Source: Calothrix sp. NIES-2098
GTDB lineage: Bacteria > Cyanobacteriota > Cyanobacteriia > Cyanobacteriales > Nostocaceae
Assembly (NCBI GenBank): GCA_002368175.1
Contig: AP018172.1
Coordinates: forward strand, 497,001-561,000
DNA length: 64,000 bases
Direction of reading: 5' to 3'
Shown here: in pieces, positions 1-9,704 of the stretch
Layout of the letters: the number at the start of each line of letters is the position of its first letter
How positions within the stretch are numbered: position 1 is the stretch's first letter
Made by a program: the position numbers and the translations under genes
The notes under the pieces: model-generated
Told to the model about the DNA's origin: nothing
The model's database searches: none
What the model saw: only the letters and a program-made list of their open reading frames with translations

Positions 1-589
1 GAATAGCATTCGCTGCTGGCAATATTTGCGGAATGTCGTGGTGGTCGGTAACAATGACCTTTAAACCTAGTTCTCTGGCTCTGGCTATTGGTTCAACTGC
101 CGAGATACCATTATCGACAGTGAGAATTAACCCCACGCCTTCGCTGTGGAATTCTTCGACAATCCGTTTATTAATGCCATAACCATCGTGCATCCGGCTG
201 GGGATAGCGTAATCAACTTTAGCCCCTAAAGTGCGGAGACTGCGCAACAGTAAAGCGGTGCTAGTCATCCCATCAGCATCGTAGTCACCGCAAATAGCAA
301 TTTTTTCTTCAGAAGCGATCGCATTTTGCAGTAACTCTACACTAATTGCCAAATCTGGGAATTCTTCCAATGGCGCAGGTAAGATTAAAGATTCTGGTTC
401 TAAAAATGCTTGTGCTGCTTCTAGGGTTTCAATACCCCGGTTAATGAGCAGTTGGCTGATAATGGGGGAGATATTACTCGCTACAGCCAATTTTTGGGCA
501 AATTCTGCTTTTTGCGGATAAATTTGCCAACGTTGATTTGGTAAGCGCCTACGAGGTTTTGTGGTTTCTGAGCGAACTACATCTAGCAC
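1..589 (-). CDS. recJ: Single-stranded-DNA-specific exonuclease RecJ (5' part; gene runs off the window start)
   Basis: The first 196 residues of a RecJ-type 5'-3' single-strand exonuclease can be read; the rest lies outside the window. The DHH-family signatures are present in order: GDYDADGMTS at residues 101-110, TVDNGIS at 157-163 and the name-giving TDHHDIP at 181-187, which supply Mn2+ ligands. The start is a GTG at 589; an in-frame TAA lies seven codons upstream, so no longer start is available. RecJ resects DNA in RecFOR repair and mismatch repair; recO is also in this window, about 55 kb away. Confidence 0.95.
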   Translation of the reverse strand, partial: MLDVVRSETTKPRRRLPNQRWQIYPQKAEFAQKLAVASNISPIISQLLINRGIETLEAAQAFLEPESLILPAPLEEFPDLAISVELLQNAIASEEKIAICGDYDADGMTSTALLLRSLRTLGAKVDYAIPSRMHDGYGINKRIVEEFHSEGVGLILTVDNGISAVEPIARARELGLKVIVTDHHDIPQILPAANAI

Positions 590-675
590 AATAAAAGTTA
601 TGAGTTAGGATTTTTGATTTAAACTTATTTCCTAACTCATAACTAATAGCTTAAACTGATAACTTTTTCTACTTA

Positions 676-1101
676 TTAATAAACGTTTACATGGCCATCA
701 GCCATCATATAGAGAGAGCGATCGCCCGGATTACGTCTACCAGGACGGAGTTCTACCCGTAAAGTACCAAAGTCGGGTTTAGAAATAATTGCTTGTAGTG
801 GCAATCCCATTTCATCCCAAAATACCAGAGAAATTTTTGGTTGTGTCTCATCGCCTTGGACAAATTGTAATTCTTGTCCCGGTCGCAGGGGAATCGGGTC
901 AGTTCCTTGAAGTTTCTCTAATTTTACTATCCCTAATGTTCTATTTACTACTTCTAATCGGATAGATTGACCGGGAGTAAATTGAACTGGACGCGGGCCA
1001 CACTTAGAGGCACAAGTTCCTGCCAGTGTGGCGCTATGGTGATTAGTTGATGTTATGAGAACGGTAACGGCGGCTAAGACGACTGGCAGTAGTTTAGACA
1101 T
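676..1101 (-). CDS. Conserved hypothetical exported protein
   Basis: This 141-residue protein starts with a hydrophobic stretch (about residues 4-17) that looks like a signal peptide or membrane anchor. The remainder is short and probably beta-rich, with two cysteines near residues 30 and 34 (CASKC) just after the leader. I do not recognise a named domain. It sits 86 bp upstream of recJ on the same strand and could share its transcript. No function is proposed. Confidence 0.7.
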   Translation of the reverse strand: MSKLLPVVLAAVTVLITSTNHHSATLAGTCASKCGPRPVQFTPGQSIRLEVVNRTLGIVKLEKLQGTDPIPLRPGQELQFVQGDETQPKISLVFWDEMGLPLQAIISKPDFGTLRVELRPGRRNPGDRSLYMMADGHVNVY

Positions 1102-1429
1102 AACACCCAGTATAAGTACTTGGCTAAATACTACTCCACCAAAGTCCGATTAAGCCTCAGCAGATTTTCCGTAATTAAAATGCAATTTTGATGATGCGAT
1201 CGCTAATTTTCCAGAAGGTAACGGGGAAGAAGCAACATTTTTTTAACTATTCCCTAATGCGTATAACTTATACAAGTAAAACATCGGCCATTGTAAAGAT
1301 AGCTCAATAAACGGGAAATATAAAAGTAACTATCTTCTCGAAGTTGAACACTGGAAAAATTTTGCAGTGTTTCATCTGTAGCAGTTGGTAGAAAGCCTCT
1401 TTTTAAGAAAATTCCCATAACTAAGAGCA
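1102..1429. other. Intergenic region upstream of the multi-GAF kinase
   Basis: This 328-bp stretch separates divergent genes and must hold the promoters of both. I see one HIP1 octamer near 1196 and AT-rich sequence, but no RNA gene, clear terminator or confidently placed promoter. Confidence 0.5.
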
Positions 1430-4400
1430 ATGGAACTCAATTCAACTTCTCCAGAAAATCAGCTTCTATTGTCAAGCGATCAACTGCAAGAACAACTAGA
1501 GCAACAAAAAGCTCTGACAAGCGTAATTTTGCGAATTCGGGAGTCTCTTGACTTAGAAACGATTTTTCAAACTACCGTTACAGCTGTGTTGCAACTGCTA
1601 AATGCTGACCGAGTAGCAATCTTCCAGTTCGATCGTCAAAATAACTGGGAAGGAGAATTTGTTTGTGAGGATGTTGCAAATGGTTGGGACTCGGTAATAG
1701 CACTTAAAATTAAAGATCGCTACTTTGAAGAACAATTTGCTGCTGAGTATCAACAAGGTCGAGTGCAAGCTGTGACTAATATTTATGAGGCAGAACTGAG
1801 CGATTTTTATGTAGAAATTTTGAGTAAGATGCAGGTACGCGCTAATCTGATTGTTCCTTTATTAAGGGAGAAGGAACTGTGGGGATTGCTTTGCATTCAT
1901 CAGTGTAGTGAAGCTCGTAACTGGAAAGAATCAGAAATTGAATTTATTCGCCAAATTTCTGACCATTTAACAGTAGCTATTCAACAAGCAAAACTTTTCC
2001 ATGAAGCTCAATTACAAGCTGCTCAATTAGCACAAACTGCCCAGCGCGATCGCGTAATTGCTCAGATTGTTGATAAAATTCGCTCACCCCTGGATATTGA
2101 AAGCATCTTTGCCACGACGACTGATGAAATACGTAAGCTACTGCAAGCGGACAGAGTGGCAATCTTTCGCTTCAATGGCGATTGGACTGGTAACTTTGTC
2201 GCTGAATCACTAGCTGAAGGTTGGACTCCTTTAGTTAACGTTCAATCTGCGATTGCTGATACTTATTTACAGCAAAATCAAGGGGGACGTTACGCCGAGA
2301 ACCAGACATTTACAGCCAATGACATTTATCAAGCTGGATTAACAGACTGTCACGTGAACCTGTTGGAGCAATTTCAGGCAAAAGCTTTTGCAACGGCTCC
2401 TATTCTTCAGGGAAACAAATTGTGGGGAATTATTGCAGCCTATCAAAATTCCTCGCCTAGACAGTGGCAATCTTACGAAATTGAATCGCTAACAAAAATC
2501 GGCACGCAAATTGGCGTCGCATTACGACACCATCAGTTGTTAGCACAAGCTAAGTACCAAGCAGAGCAACAAAAAACATTAACTGGTGTAATTACTCGCA
2601 TTCGTGAGTCTCTCGATTTAGATAAAATTTTTCAAACTACAGTCACAGAAGTTCGGCAAATGCTACAAGCTGACCGAGTAGCAGTCTTTCAGTTCGACCT
2701 TCAAAAAGATTGGGAAGGAGAATTTATTTCTGAAGATGTTGCGTCTGGCTGGGACTCAGTAATAGCAGCAAAAATCTCCGATCGGGATTTCAAAGAACAG
2801 TTGACAGCCGATAGCCAAAAAGGAAGGTTGCAAGCAGTTGCAGATATCTCTGATGCTGCGATTTGGGAAAAATTTCAAGTGCGGGCAAATCTGGTGGTGC
2901 CTCTACTGAAACGCGGGAATTTATGGGGCTTTTTGTGCGTTCATCAATGCGATAGTCCGCGAAATTGGCAAGCTACTGAGATTGAATTTGTCAGCCAAAT
3001 AGCAGAGAATTTAGGAGTGGTTCTCCAACATAACGAACTTTTAGTTGAAGCACGATACCAGACAGAGCAACAAAAGACATTAACTAGTGTCATTGCTAGA
3101 ATTCGTGAGTCTTTAGATTTAGACACAATTTTTCAAACATCTGTCACTGAAGTTAGACACCTACTCAAAGCCAATCGAGTGGGGGTTTTCCGTTTCGATC
3201 CGCAAACAGACTGGGAAGGAGAATTTGTCTATGAAGATGTAGATTCTGACTGGAATTCTGCAATGGCAGAAAAAGTTTATGACCACTGCTTTAGTGAAAG
3301 CTTTGCATACCTTTACGCTCAAGGTCGAGTAAATGCGATCGCGGATATTTATCAAGGAAAGTTTCAAGCCTGCTATATCCATATCCTAGAAAGATTTCAA
3401 GTGCGTGCCAATATGGTCGCACCTCTATTAAAAAAAGGCGAACTTTGGGGATTACTTTGTATTCATCAATGCGATGCACCCCGTCACTGGCAACCATCAG
3501 AAATTGAATTTGTGAGCCAAATAGCCGAGCAATTAGGAGTTGCATTAAAACAAGATTCTTATTTAAAGCAATTTCAAATGCAGGCTGTTCAGTTAGCAGA
3601 AGCTACCGAGCGCGAAAAAGCAATGGAACGGCAAAAGCTGCTAGCGGCAACCATTGATAAAATTCGCCAATCACTCGACATTAAAACTATTTTTAAAACT
3701 ACTACTCAAGCTGTTAGAGAGTTATTGGAAGTTGAGCGAGTTGCTATCTACCGCTTCAACCCAGATTGGAGTGGTAAATTTGTAGCAGATTCCTTTAAAG
3801 ATGGTTGGAAACCTTTAGCACAAGCCCAACCAATGCTACTAGAAACTTTTGAAGGTACAGACGACGATAACGAGCTACCGCGCAACGAAACTTTTGTTCC
3901 CATCCGCCAAGGCGAACAATTATGGGGGTTATTAGTTGCTTATCAAAATTCCCAACCGCGCTATTGGAAAGATGAGGAAATCAATTTACTGGCTCAAGTT
4001 GGCGTGCAATTAGGAATTGCTATTCAGCAAGGGGAATTACTCGAACGCACAAAACGTCAAACTTTAGAACTTACACAAGCTCTACAAGAATTAAAACAAA
4101 CTCAGTCGCGGTTAATTCAAGGCGAAAAAATGGCTGGTTTAGGACAACTAATCGCCGGAGTCGCTCATGAAATTAATAATCCTGTTAGTTTTATCTTTGG
4201 TAATCTCATTCATTTAAATGAATATACGCAAGAATTACTAAAGGTAGTGAAACTTTATCGCGAAAATGACGCTTTATTTCCAGATATTCAAAAACAAATT
4301 AATAAAGCTGAGTTAGATTTTATTATCAAAGATTTACCCAAAACTATTGAATCGATGAATGTAGGAACAGAGAGAATTCATCAGATTGTACTATCGCTGC

Positions 4401-4960
4401 GCAATTTCTCTCGTACAGATGAGGCTGAACTAAAGGCAGTAGACATTCATGAAGGATTGGATAGCACTTTACTGATTTTAGGTCATCGATTCAAAAATAA
4501 TCGAGAGCGCCCAGCTATTGAAATTGTCAAAGAATATGGCGATCTACCTTTAGTAGAATGCTATCCCGCGCAACTCAATCAGGTGCTCATGAATATCTTA
4601 AGTAACAGCGTTGATGCATTAGATGACAAATATAGAATTCTCCAAGAAAAATATTTGCAATCATCGAAAACCAGCCCCACAATTCCCTTGACTATCTGGA
4701 TTAATACCCAGATGGTTAATAACCAAATTTTAATTAAAATATCCGATAATGGTTTGGGCATTCCCGAAGAAGTGCGATCGCATATTTTTGAACCCTTCTT
4801 TACTACAAAAGAATTGGGTAAAGGTACAGGGTTAGGGTTATCTATTAGCTATCAAATCATAGTGGAAAAACATCACGGACAAATTCGCTGTTCCTCAAAA
4901 CAAGGAGAGGGAACAGAGTTTGCGATCGAGATTCCGATGAAACCCTTGTATAAAAACTGA
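1430..4960 (+). CDS. Five-GAF sensor histidine kinase with a candidate cyanobacteriochrome domain
   Basis: This soluble hybrid-free sensor kinase has 1176 residues. Five GAF domains lie at roughly 31-186, 205-367, 383-535, 550-708 and 735-868, followed by a coiled linker and a kinase core. The phospho-acceptor is His913 in the H-box VAHEINNPVS; the N-box (around NILSNSVDAL), G1 (DNGLGIP) and G2 (GTGLGLS) follow. GAF2 carries the Cys-His pair (Cys307-His308 in GLTDCHVNLLEQF) and QGGRY motif of bilin-binding red/green cyanobacteriochromes. GAF4 keeps a cysteine but has Cys648-Tyr649; GAF1 has Phe-Tyr there, and GAF3 and GAF5 lack this segment. There is no transmembrane segment or receiver domain, and no response regulator gene is adjacent, so the partner is unknown. 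Confidence 0.93.
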   Translation: MELNSTSPENQLLLSSDQLQEQLEQQKALTSVILRIRESLDLETIFQTTVTAVLQLLNADRVAIFQFDRQNNWEGEFVCEDVANGWDSVIALKIKDRYFEEQFAAEYQQGRVQAVTNIYEAELSDFYVEILSKMQVRANLIVPLLREKELWGLLCIHQCSEARNWKESEIEFIRQISDHLTVAIQQAKLFHEAQLQAAQLAQTAQRDRVIAQIVDKIRSPLDIESIFATTTDEIRKLLQADRVAIFRFNGDWTGNFVAESLAEGWTPLVNVQSAIADTYLQQNQGGRYAENQTFTANDIYQAGLTDCHVNLLEQFQAKAFATAPILQGNKLWGIIAAYQNSSPRQWQSYEIESLTKIGTQIGVALRHHQLLAQAKYQAEQQKTLTGVITRIRESLDLDKIFQTTVTEVRQMLQADRVAVFQFDLQKDWEGEFISEDVASGWDSVIAAKISDRDFKEQLTADSQKGRLQAVADISDAAIWEKFQVRANLVVPLLKRGNLWGFLCVHQCDSPRNWQATEIEFVSQIAENLGVVLQHNELLVEARYQTEQQKTLTSVIARIRESLDLDTIFQTSVTEVRHLLKANRVGVFRFDPQTDWEGEFVYEDVDSDWNSAMAEKVYDHCFSESFAYLYAQGRVNAIADIYQGKFQACYIHILERFQVRANMVAPLLKKGELWGLLCIHQCDAPRHWQPSEIEFVSQIAEQLGVALKQDSYLKQFQMQAVQLAEATEREKAMERQKLLAATIDKIRQSLDIKTIFKTTTQAVRELLEVERVAIYRFNPDWSGKFVADSFKDGWKPLAQAQPMLLETFEGTDDDNELPRNETFVPIRQGEQLWGLLVAYQNSQPRYWKDEEINLLAQVGVQLGIAIQQGELLERTKRQTLELTQALQELKQTQSRLIQGEKMAGLGQLIAGVAHEINNPVSFIFGNLIHLNEYTQELLKVVKLYRENDALFPDIQKQINKAELDFIIKDLPKTIESMNVGTERIHQIVLSLRNFSRTDEAELKAVDIHEGLDSTLLILGHRFKNNRERPAIEIVKEYGDLPLVECYPAQLNQVLMNILSNSVDALDDKYRILQEKYLQSSKTSPTIPLTIWINTQMVNNQILIKISDNGLGIPEEVRSHIFEPFFTTKELGKGTGLGLSISYQIIVEKHHGQIRCSSKQGEGTEFAIEIPMKPLYKN

Positions 4961-5111
4961 AAACTATTGCTCATAACCAGCAATTTCTACAGCTAGAATA
5001 TCAAATTGATTGAAAATAAAATTCGACAGATAGGTAGGTGACAATGTTCCTGATGAATAGTTATTTGACTTCAACATTATTTGAATTGGTATAAATCTTA
5101 CCAAAATATGA

Positions 5112-5159
5112 AATAAACCGAGTTTTTACTGTTATAAAGCAGAAAAAACTCGGTTTATT
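5112..5159. terminator. Bidirectional intrinsic terminator
   Basis: A perfect 16-bp inverted repeat (aataaaccgagttttt and its complement) encloses a 16-base loop between the convergent kinase and permease genes. Its A/T-rich stem ends give a U-tract in either direction, so it can end both transcripts. Confidence 0.85.
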
Positions 5160-5180
5160 AATACAGATGAGAAAATTCTG

Positions 5181-7019
5181 TTACAAGTAATATCTAACAG
5201 TTGAGACAACTCGACTTTTTTTAGCCCTTAAAGCTGTTTTTAAGAACAGAGTTGTTTGGTTGTGCAAAAGACCTTCCCACCAGTTGCGCGTTACAAAAGC
5301 AGGAATAACGATAGTGGTAAAAACATCTGGATGACGCTCCTCAAACTGAGCGACAAAATCGACAATCGGCTCAATCACAGAGCGATAGGGTGAGTCGATA
5401 ATTTCTAAAGGAATATCAGACTCTAATTGTCGCCATTTGGATTGCAGTTTTTCTCTGTCTGTAGAACCGTTTATATCTACATGAACTGCCACAATTTCAT
5501 CGGCGATGGTACGTGCATAGTCCAAAGCCTCTACTGTTCCTCGGTTTAGTTGTCCGACTACCACTACCGCAGGATGGGTAACTACTGTTGGTTTAGGCCG
5601 AGGGATATAACTTCGAGGTGCCATATCCTGAACGCTCAAACGTTCGGCTACGTGTTCATAGTGTTGACGAATGGTGATGAATAATGCCACTACCACAGGA
5701 ATAGCTACTACTACTAACCAAGCTCCTAAGAGAAACTTAGTTGAAATAATTACTCCTAGTACAACAGCTGTCGCAATGGCTCCTAAACCATTCATGAGCG
5801 CGCTAGCACGCCAATTTGATTCTCGTGATTGAAACCAGTGGCGCACCATCCCAGCTTGAGACAGGGTAAAGGAAGTGAATACACCTACCGCATATAACGG
5901 AATCACAGCGTTCACTTGTCCTTTAAAGATAATGACTAAAATTCCGGCACAAATGCTGAGGAGAATAATACCATTGGAGTAGACTAAGCGATCGCCTAAC
6001 AGCGCTAATTGTCTGGGTAAAAAGCCATCCCGTGCCAAAAAGTAGCAAAGTCTGGGGAAATCGGCATAGCTGGTATTTGCTGCTAACAACAAAACCAACA
6101 GAGTAACAATTTGAACGAAATAGTAGAACGGGCCATTACCCAAAATTTCTCTACCTAAAAGAGAAACTACTGTTTGTCCCTCCTCTGGCACCAGATGATA
6201 CATATTGGATAAATAAGTGATGCCAATAAACATCAGCCCCAGAATCACGCCCAAATAAATCAATGTGATCCGAGCATTTTTCCACTCTGGTTCTTTAAAG
6301 GCTAAGACCCCATCAGATATTGCTTCTACTCCAGTCAGTGCTGTACAGCCAGCAGAAAAGGCTCGCAATATGAAAAACAAACTCAGTCCTTCATGCACGG
6401 GAATTGGAGGATATGCTGCTACTTCTTCCCCAATAGCATGTTTGAATAAACCAATACCAATTAGCACAAAAATACTGGCAATAAATCCATAGGTAGGAAT
6501 CATAAATATTCTGCCTGATTCCTTCACACCTCTGAGATTTGCCAGCATCAACAAGAAAATGAAAATTAAGCACAGGCTAACGGTGAAAGGTCGCAGTGCG
6601 GGAATTGCTGAAGTTAGGGCGGCTGTACCCGCAGATATACTGACTGTGACTGTCAAAATATAGTCAATCATCAGCGAACCCCCTGCTACTAGACCTGGAT
6701 AAATACCCAGGTTTTCTCTAGCAACGATGTAGGAACCACCGCCTTTAGGATAAGCACGAATGGTTTGCCGATAGGAAAGCACAACTATGCCCAGTAGGAT
6801 GATAATCGCTATAGCAATAGGTAGAGACAAACCCAAAGCACCACTTCCCGCTGCGACTAGAACCAGCAGGATTTCTTCTGTAGCATAAGCCACAGAGGAA
6901 AGCGCATCTGAGGAAAGCACTGCTAAAGCAGCAGCGTTACTCAATCGCTCTTCACTATGAGCGCTGGTTGGTAAGGATTTACCAAGTAAAAATTTTTTGA
7001 TTTGTGGGTAGAGGGACAT
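5181..7019 (-). CDS. APC-superfamily permease, KimA-like (probable potassium or amino-acid importer)
   Basis: This polytopic protein has 612 residues, with about 12 transmembrane helices followed by a soluble C-terminal domain of about 130 residues. The length and layout match KimA (YdaO) of Bacillus, a high-affinity K+ importer, more than classical amino-acid permeases. The motif YPKGGGSYIVARENLG after TM2-3 is typical of this branch. I chose the ATG at 7019 (MSLYPQIKKF) because a GGTGGA ribosome-binding site precedes it; an upstream ATG at 7067 would add 16 residues of atypical sequence. The substrate is inferred from family only. Confidence 0.85.
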   Translation of the reverse strand: MSLYPQIKKFLLGKSLPTSAHSEERLSNAAALAVLSSDALSSVAYATEEILLVLVAAGSGALGLSLPIAIAIIILLGIVVLSYRQTIRAYPKGGGSYIVARENLGIYPGLVAGGSLMIDYILTVTVSISAGTAALTSAIPALRPFTVSLCLIFIFLLMLANLRGVKESGRIFMIPTYGFIASIFVLIGIGLFKHAIGEEVAAYPPIPVHEGLSLFFILRAFSAGCTALTGVEAISDGVLAFKEPEWKNARITLIYLGVILGLMFIGITYLSNMYHLVPEEGQTVVSLLGREILGNGPFYYFVQIVTLLVLLLAANTSYADFPRLCYFLARDGFLPRQLALLGDRLVYSNGIILLSICAGILVIIFKGQVNAVIPLYAVGVFTSFTLSQAGMVRHWFQSRESNWRASALMNGLGAIATAVVLGVIISTKFLLGAWLVVVAIPVVVALFITIRQHYEHVAERLSVQDMAPRSYIPRPKPTVVTHPAVVVVGQLNRGTVEALDYARTIADEIVAVHVDINGSTDREKLQSKWRQLESDIPLEIIDSPYRSVIEPIVDFVAQFEERHPDVFTTIVIPAFVTRNWWEGLLHNQTTLFLKTALRAKKSRVVSTVRYYL

Positions 7020-7258
7020 ACTAAGTCCACCTGACAAAGGTTTGTACTCCCGCTCAATTGAATACATCCTGTAACTTTTTGCAGAAGTTAGTTCAACAAG
7101 AAGCGGGAAGGGTGAAAGTAAAAGAAGTTTCTTTTCTTTTTAACCTTTACCCTATCTCCACTTTTGACAAAAGTACCTTTTGCAAGAGGACTACTAAAAT
7201 ACTGAGCAAGGAATATAGCAATTTTGGCAGATTCCTAACACTTTGACCTTAAATTTTA

Positions 7259-8512
7259 CTAATCATGAGTTGCGCCTTCCAGCCAGACTTCTACATCGTC
7301 TGCAAGTAGTTTCTGTGCAGCTTCTAGCATGGAGCCAGCGATATCTTTGAGATCTTCGCGATTACTTAAGTAAGTTTTTAAGGCTTCCATAGGGTCAATG
7401 CTACTACTCGCACTCAGTTCGGGAATGCGAGGTCTAGCTAACTGACTCAGCAATTCTGGTTGAATGGTGTAGGTGTGTGCGGAACTTAAAGCACTATGCA
7501 GCGAGGAATTATCAATTAAATCTAACTGTTCGGAGCGCAGTTTATAGATTAACCGAACTACAGCATCTTGAATATTGTATTTAGCGATCGCTTTCATTAA
7601 TGCTGCTTGCGGATCTTCTACTTTGGATAAATCTACCTCAATTGTTCGGAATGTCCGCACGGGTAAAGGACAAAACTCCCAATTAGCTTTACCCTTCTCC
7701 AGTTCAATAATTACATAACCTTTGTCTTCCTTTTCTTCGCTAAAATCTACTCGCTCAATGCTTCCGGGATAAATCACCGGCGGATCGTTGGATTTATTTA
7801 AATTCTGGTGGCGGTGGACGTGTCCCAAAGCAACATAATCAAAACAGGGACGTGTCAGCAAAGATAGAGGTAGAGTAAAGCCTTTACCTACAGCTAAAAA
7901 GCGTTCGGCTCCCAAAGCTGCATTGTCAGCCATCAAGTGAGCTAAAAGTACAGTGGGAACATCGGGATCGAGACGGCGAACTTCTGATTCTAAAACAACT
8001 TGCAGGCGTTCTGTTAATAGTTGGTTAACTTCCGCTAGTGACAAACTTTCCGTTTCTTGGCGAGTCATCAACGTAGAACGGGTTAGCCAAGGAAGAGTAA
8101 CCACTTGAACTTTACCGTTACGAGTTTGGATGCGGTGGGTGGTGACTGTATCCCCAACAACAAACCCCCGCACACCTAACGTGCGGTAAATACATAAACT
8201 CGCACCCCCTAATCCTTGGGAATGTTGGTCGTGATTGCCTACTAACAATACTGTAGGGATATTGCCATCTACAAGACGGCGAAATTGACTAGCAAAAGCT
8301 TCTTGTACGTAAGGCGGTGGTGTCGCATCAGGAAAAGCATCACCGCCAAATATCACTAAATCCACTTCATCTGCGATCGCGCGGTCAATACATAGAGATA
8401 ATGTATTGACAAAATCCTCCAATCGCGTGTTTAATCCTGTGGCTGGATTGATGCGTCCGTGGGAGAAACCGCTACCCATGTGGATATCGGAAAGATGGAG
8501 GATTTTAATCAT
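7259..8512 (-). CDS. sbcD: Exonuclease SbcCD subunit D-type metallophosphoesterase
   Basis: This 417-residue protein is a calcineurin-like phosphoesterase of the Mre11/SbcD family. The metal-binding motifs are visible: SDIH at residues 8-11, GGDAF at 56-60, GNHDQ at 92-96, then LLAHLM and a late GHVHRH. The length fits SbcD. SbcD works with the ATPase SbcC to cleave hairpins and DNA ends; no sbcC lies next to this gene, so the partner must be elsewhere. It is followed downstream by the permease gene on the same strand with a 239-bp gap. Confidence 0.9.
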   Translation of the reverse strand: MIKILHLSDIHMGSGFSHGRINPATGLNTRLEDFVNTLSLCIDRAIADEVDLVIFGGDAFPDATPPPYVQEAFASQFRRLVDGNIPTVLLVGNHDQHSQGLGGASLCIYRTLGVRGFVVGDTVTTHRIQTRNGKVQVVTLPWLTRSTLMTRQETESLSLAEVNQLLTERLQVVLESEVRRLDPDVPTVLLAHLMADNAALGAERFLAVGKGFTLPLSLLTRPCFDYVALGHVHRHQNLNKSNDPPVIYPGSIERVDFSEEKEDKGYVIIELEKGKANWEFCPLPVRTFRTIEVDLSKVEDPQAALMKAIAKYNIQDAVVRLIYKLRSEQLDLIDNSSLHSALSSAHTYTIQPELLSQLARPRIPELSASSSIDPMEALKTYLSNREDLKDIAGSMLEAAQKLLADDVEVWLEGATHD

Positions 8513-8516
8513 ATAG

Positions 8517-8566
8517 TTATTAGTCCTTAGTCATTAGTCATTTGTTTTAATACTAATGACTAGCGA
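8517..8566. repeat. Short tandem degenerate repeat (tagtcatt family)
   Basis: Several imperfect copies of tagtcatta/aatgacta flank a small symmetry just upstream of sbcD. The same unit recurs in many spacers of this window. Confidence 0.65.
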
Positions 8567-8644
8567 TCGCAGATTAAATATTACAGATAAAATAATCGGC
8601 GATCGCTATTTTAGAAATGAAAGATTTCTTTGCAGGTTATGACA

Positions 8645-8983
8645 TCATGCGTTGTTGGAGAGGCTGGGGGTATGAGCGAAGCGTCTTTGCCAAATAATTG
8701 CTCCCAGATTAATTAACAAGCAAGTAATTGCTAGCCATAGCAAGATATAAGTTGGAGCCATCACCACGCCTACGGCAAACCAACTATATACGTGCATTAT
8801 CATGACCAAAGCGAAAATACTAGCAAATCCAGCAGCTTGCCATACTTGATGTGATGGGCGATGTAATACCGTCAGGATAATTGTTAGTAGCGCGCTCAGT
8901 AAATTGGCAGGTACAAGAAATGCACAAATGCTCACGCAGTTGGCACGGGAGAACTCAGCTAATGTGTGGAAATCGAGCATCAA
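8645..8983 (-). CDS. Small multi-pass membrane protein, unknown function
   Basis: This 112-residue protein has about three hydrophobic helices (roughly residues 17-39, 49-66 and 74-97) and short polar ends. It resembles uncharacterised small membrane proteins of filamentous cyanobacteria, but I recognise no domain. ATG codons at 8983 and 8980 are both possible starts. Confidence 0.65.
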   Translation of the reverse strand: MMLDFHTLAEFSRANCVSICAFLVPANLLSALLTIILTVLHRPSHQVWQAAGFASIFALVMIMHVYSWFAVGVVMAPTYILLWLAITCLLINLGAIIWQRRFAHTPSLSNNA

Positions 8984-9128
8984 TGTGTTGGGATAATGTA
9001 CGCATATACTAACAAATTTAATATATTTAAAAATAATTGAACTAAGTTAGCACCCTATTAAAGTGCAAAACTTAACTATGTAACATAATTTAAACAAATT
9101 TATACAATTAAAAATTTCAATAATTAGC

Positions 9129-9149
9129 ATGGTGGGCATTACCCACCAT
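9129..9149 (-). terminator. Hairpin after the fasciclin gene
   Basis: An 8-bp perfect stem (atggtggg/cccaccat) with a 5-base loop lies just past the stop of the fasciclin-domain gene. It resembles a dispersed palindrome of cyanobacterial genomes that often acts as a terminator; the U-tract is weak. Confidence 0.55.
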
Positions 9150-9156
9150 AGCCAAA

Positions 9157-9558
9157 TTAACCCATTAAAATCACTGTATCGATCACGTGAATTACACCGT
9201 TATCTGCTTCGATATCTGCTGCTAAAACTGTGGCATTTTTAACTTCAAATCCATCAGAGCAATCAATTTTTATGGGTGAACCTTCCACAGAAGTAACTGT
9301 ACCAAGTTTCGCTAAATCAGCCTGGAAAAGCTTTCCGGGAACCACATGGTATTTTAAAATGCGCGTTAGTTGGGGAATATTTTGCACCAGAGTTTGTATA
9401 GTTCCTGGTGGTAACTTGGCAAAAGCATCATCATTTGGTGCAAAGACAGTAAACGGCCCCGGACTCTTTAATGTCTCTACTAAACCAGCAGCTTGAACAG
9501 CTGTTACTAAAGTTTTAAAAGAGTCAGCACCAACTGCAATATCAACAATATCCGCCAT
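9157..9558 (-). CDS. Fasciclin (FAS1) domain protein
   Basis: This single FAS1 domain fills the 133-residue protein. The H1 region (FTVFAPNDDAFAKLP) and the YH motif (LKYHVVPGKL) are conserved. I chose the ATG at 9558 (MADIVDIAVG) because TAGGTGA lies six bases upstream; a GTG three codons earlier is less likely. There is no signal peptide, unlike many bacterial FAS1 adhesion proteins, so a cytoplasmic location or non-classical export is implied. Such stand-alone FAS1 proteins are common in cyanobacteria, with unknown roles. Confidence 0.9.
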   Translation of the reverse strand: MADIVDIAVGADSFKTLVTAVQAAGLVETLKSPGPFTVFAPNDDAFAKLPPGTIQTLVQNIPQLTRILKYHVVPGKLFQADLAKLGTVTSVEGSPIKIDCSDGFEVKNATVLAADIEADNGVIHVIDTVILMG

Positions 9559-9704
9559 ATATTTCACCTAAAATTGTGTATCATAACTTAAAGGATAGTA
9601 ACTCCTTTTTAAGTTTTATTACATAAATTTAGCTTGAAACAGGGCTGTATGTATACAACATACTCGCCTTATGATTGTCATAGAAAAATCTCTGTGTTAG
9701 CAAA

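Noticed and set aside
5181..7067. c-di-AMP riboswitch upstream of the KimA-like gene
   Set aside because: KimA genes in some bacteria have one, so I looked at 7020-7258, but found no conserved pattern of that riboswitch.
7058..7246. 62-codon open frame in the spacer between the permease and sbcD
   Set aside because: Opposite to the flanking genes, without ribosome-binding site or family resemblance; treated as chance.
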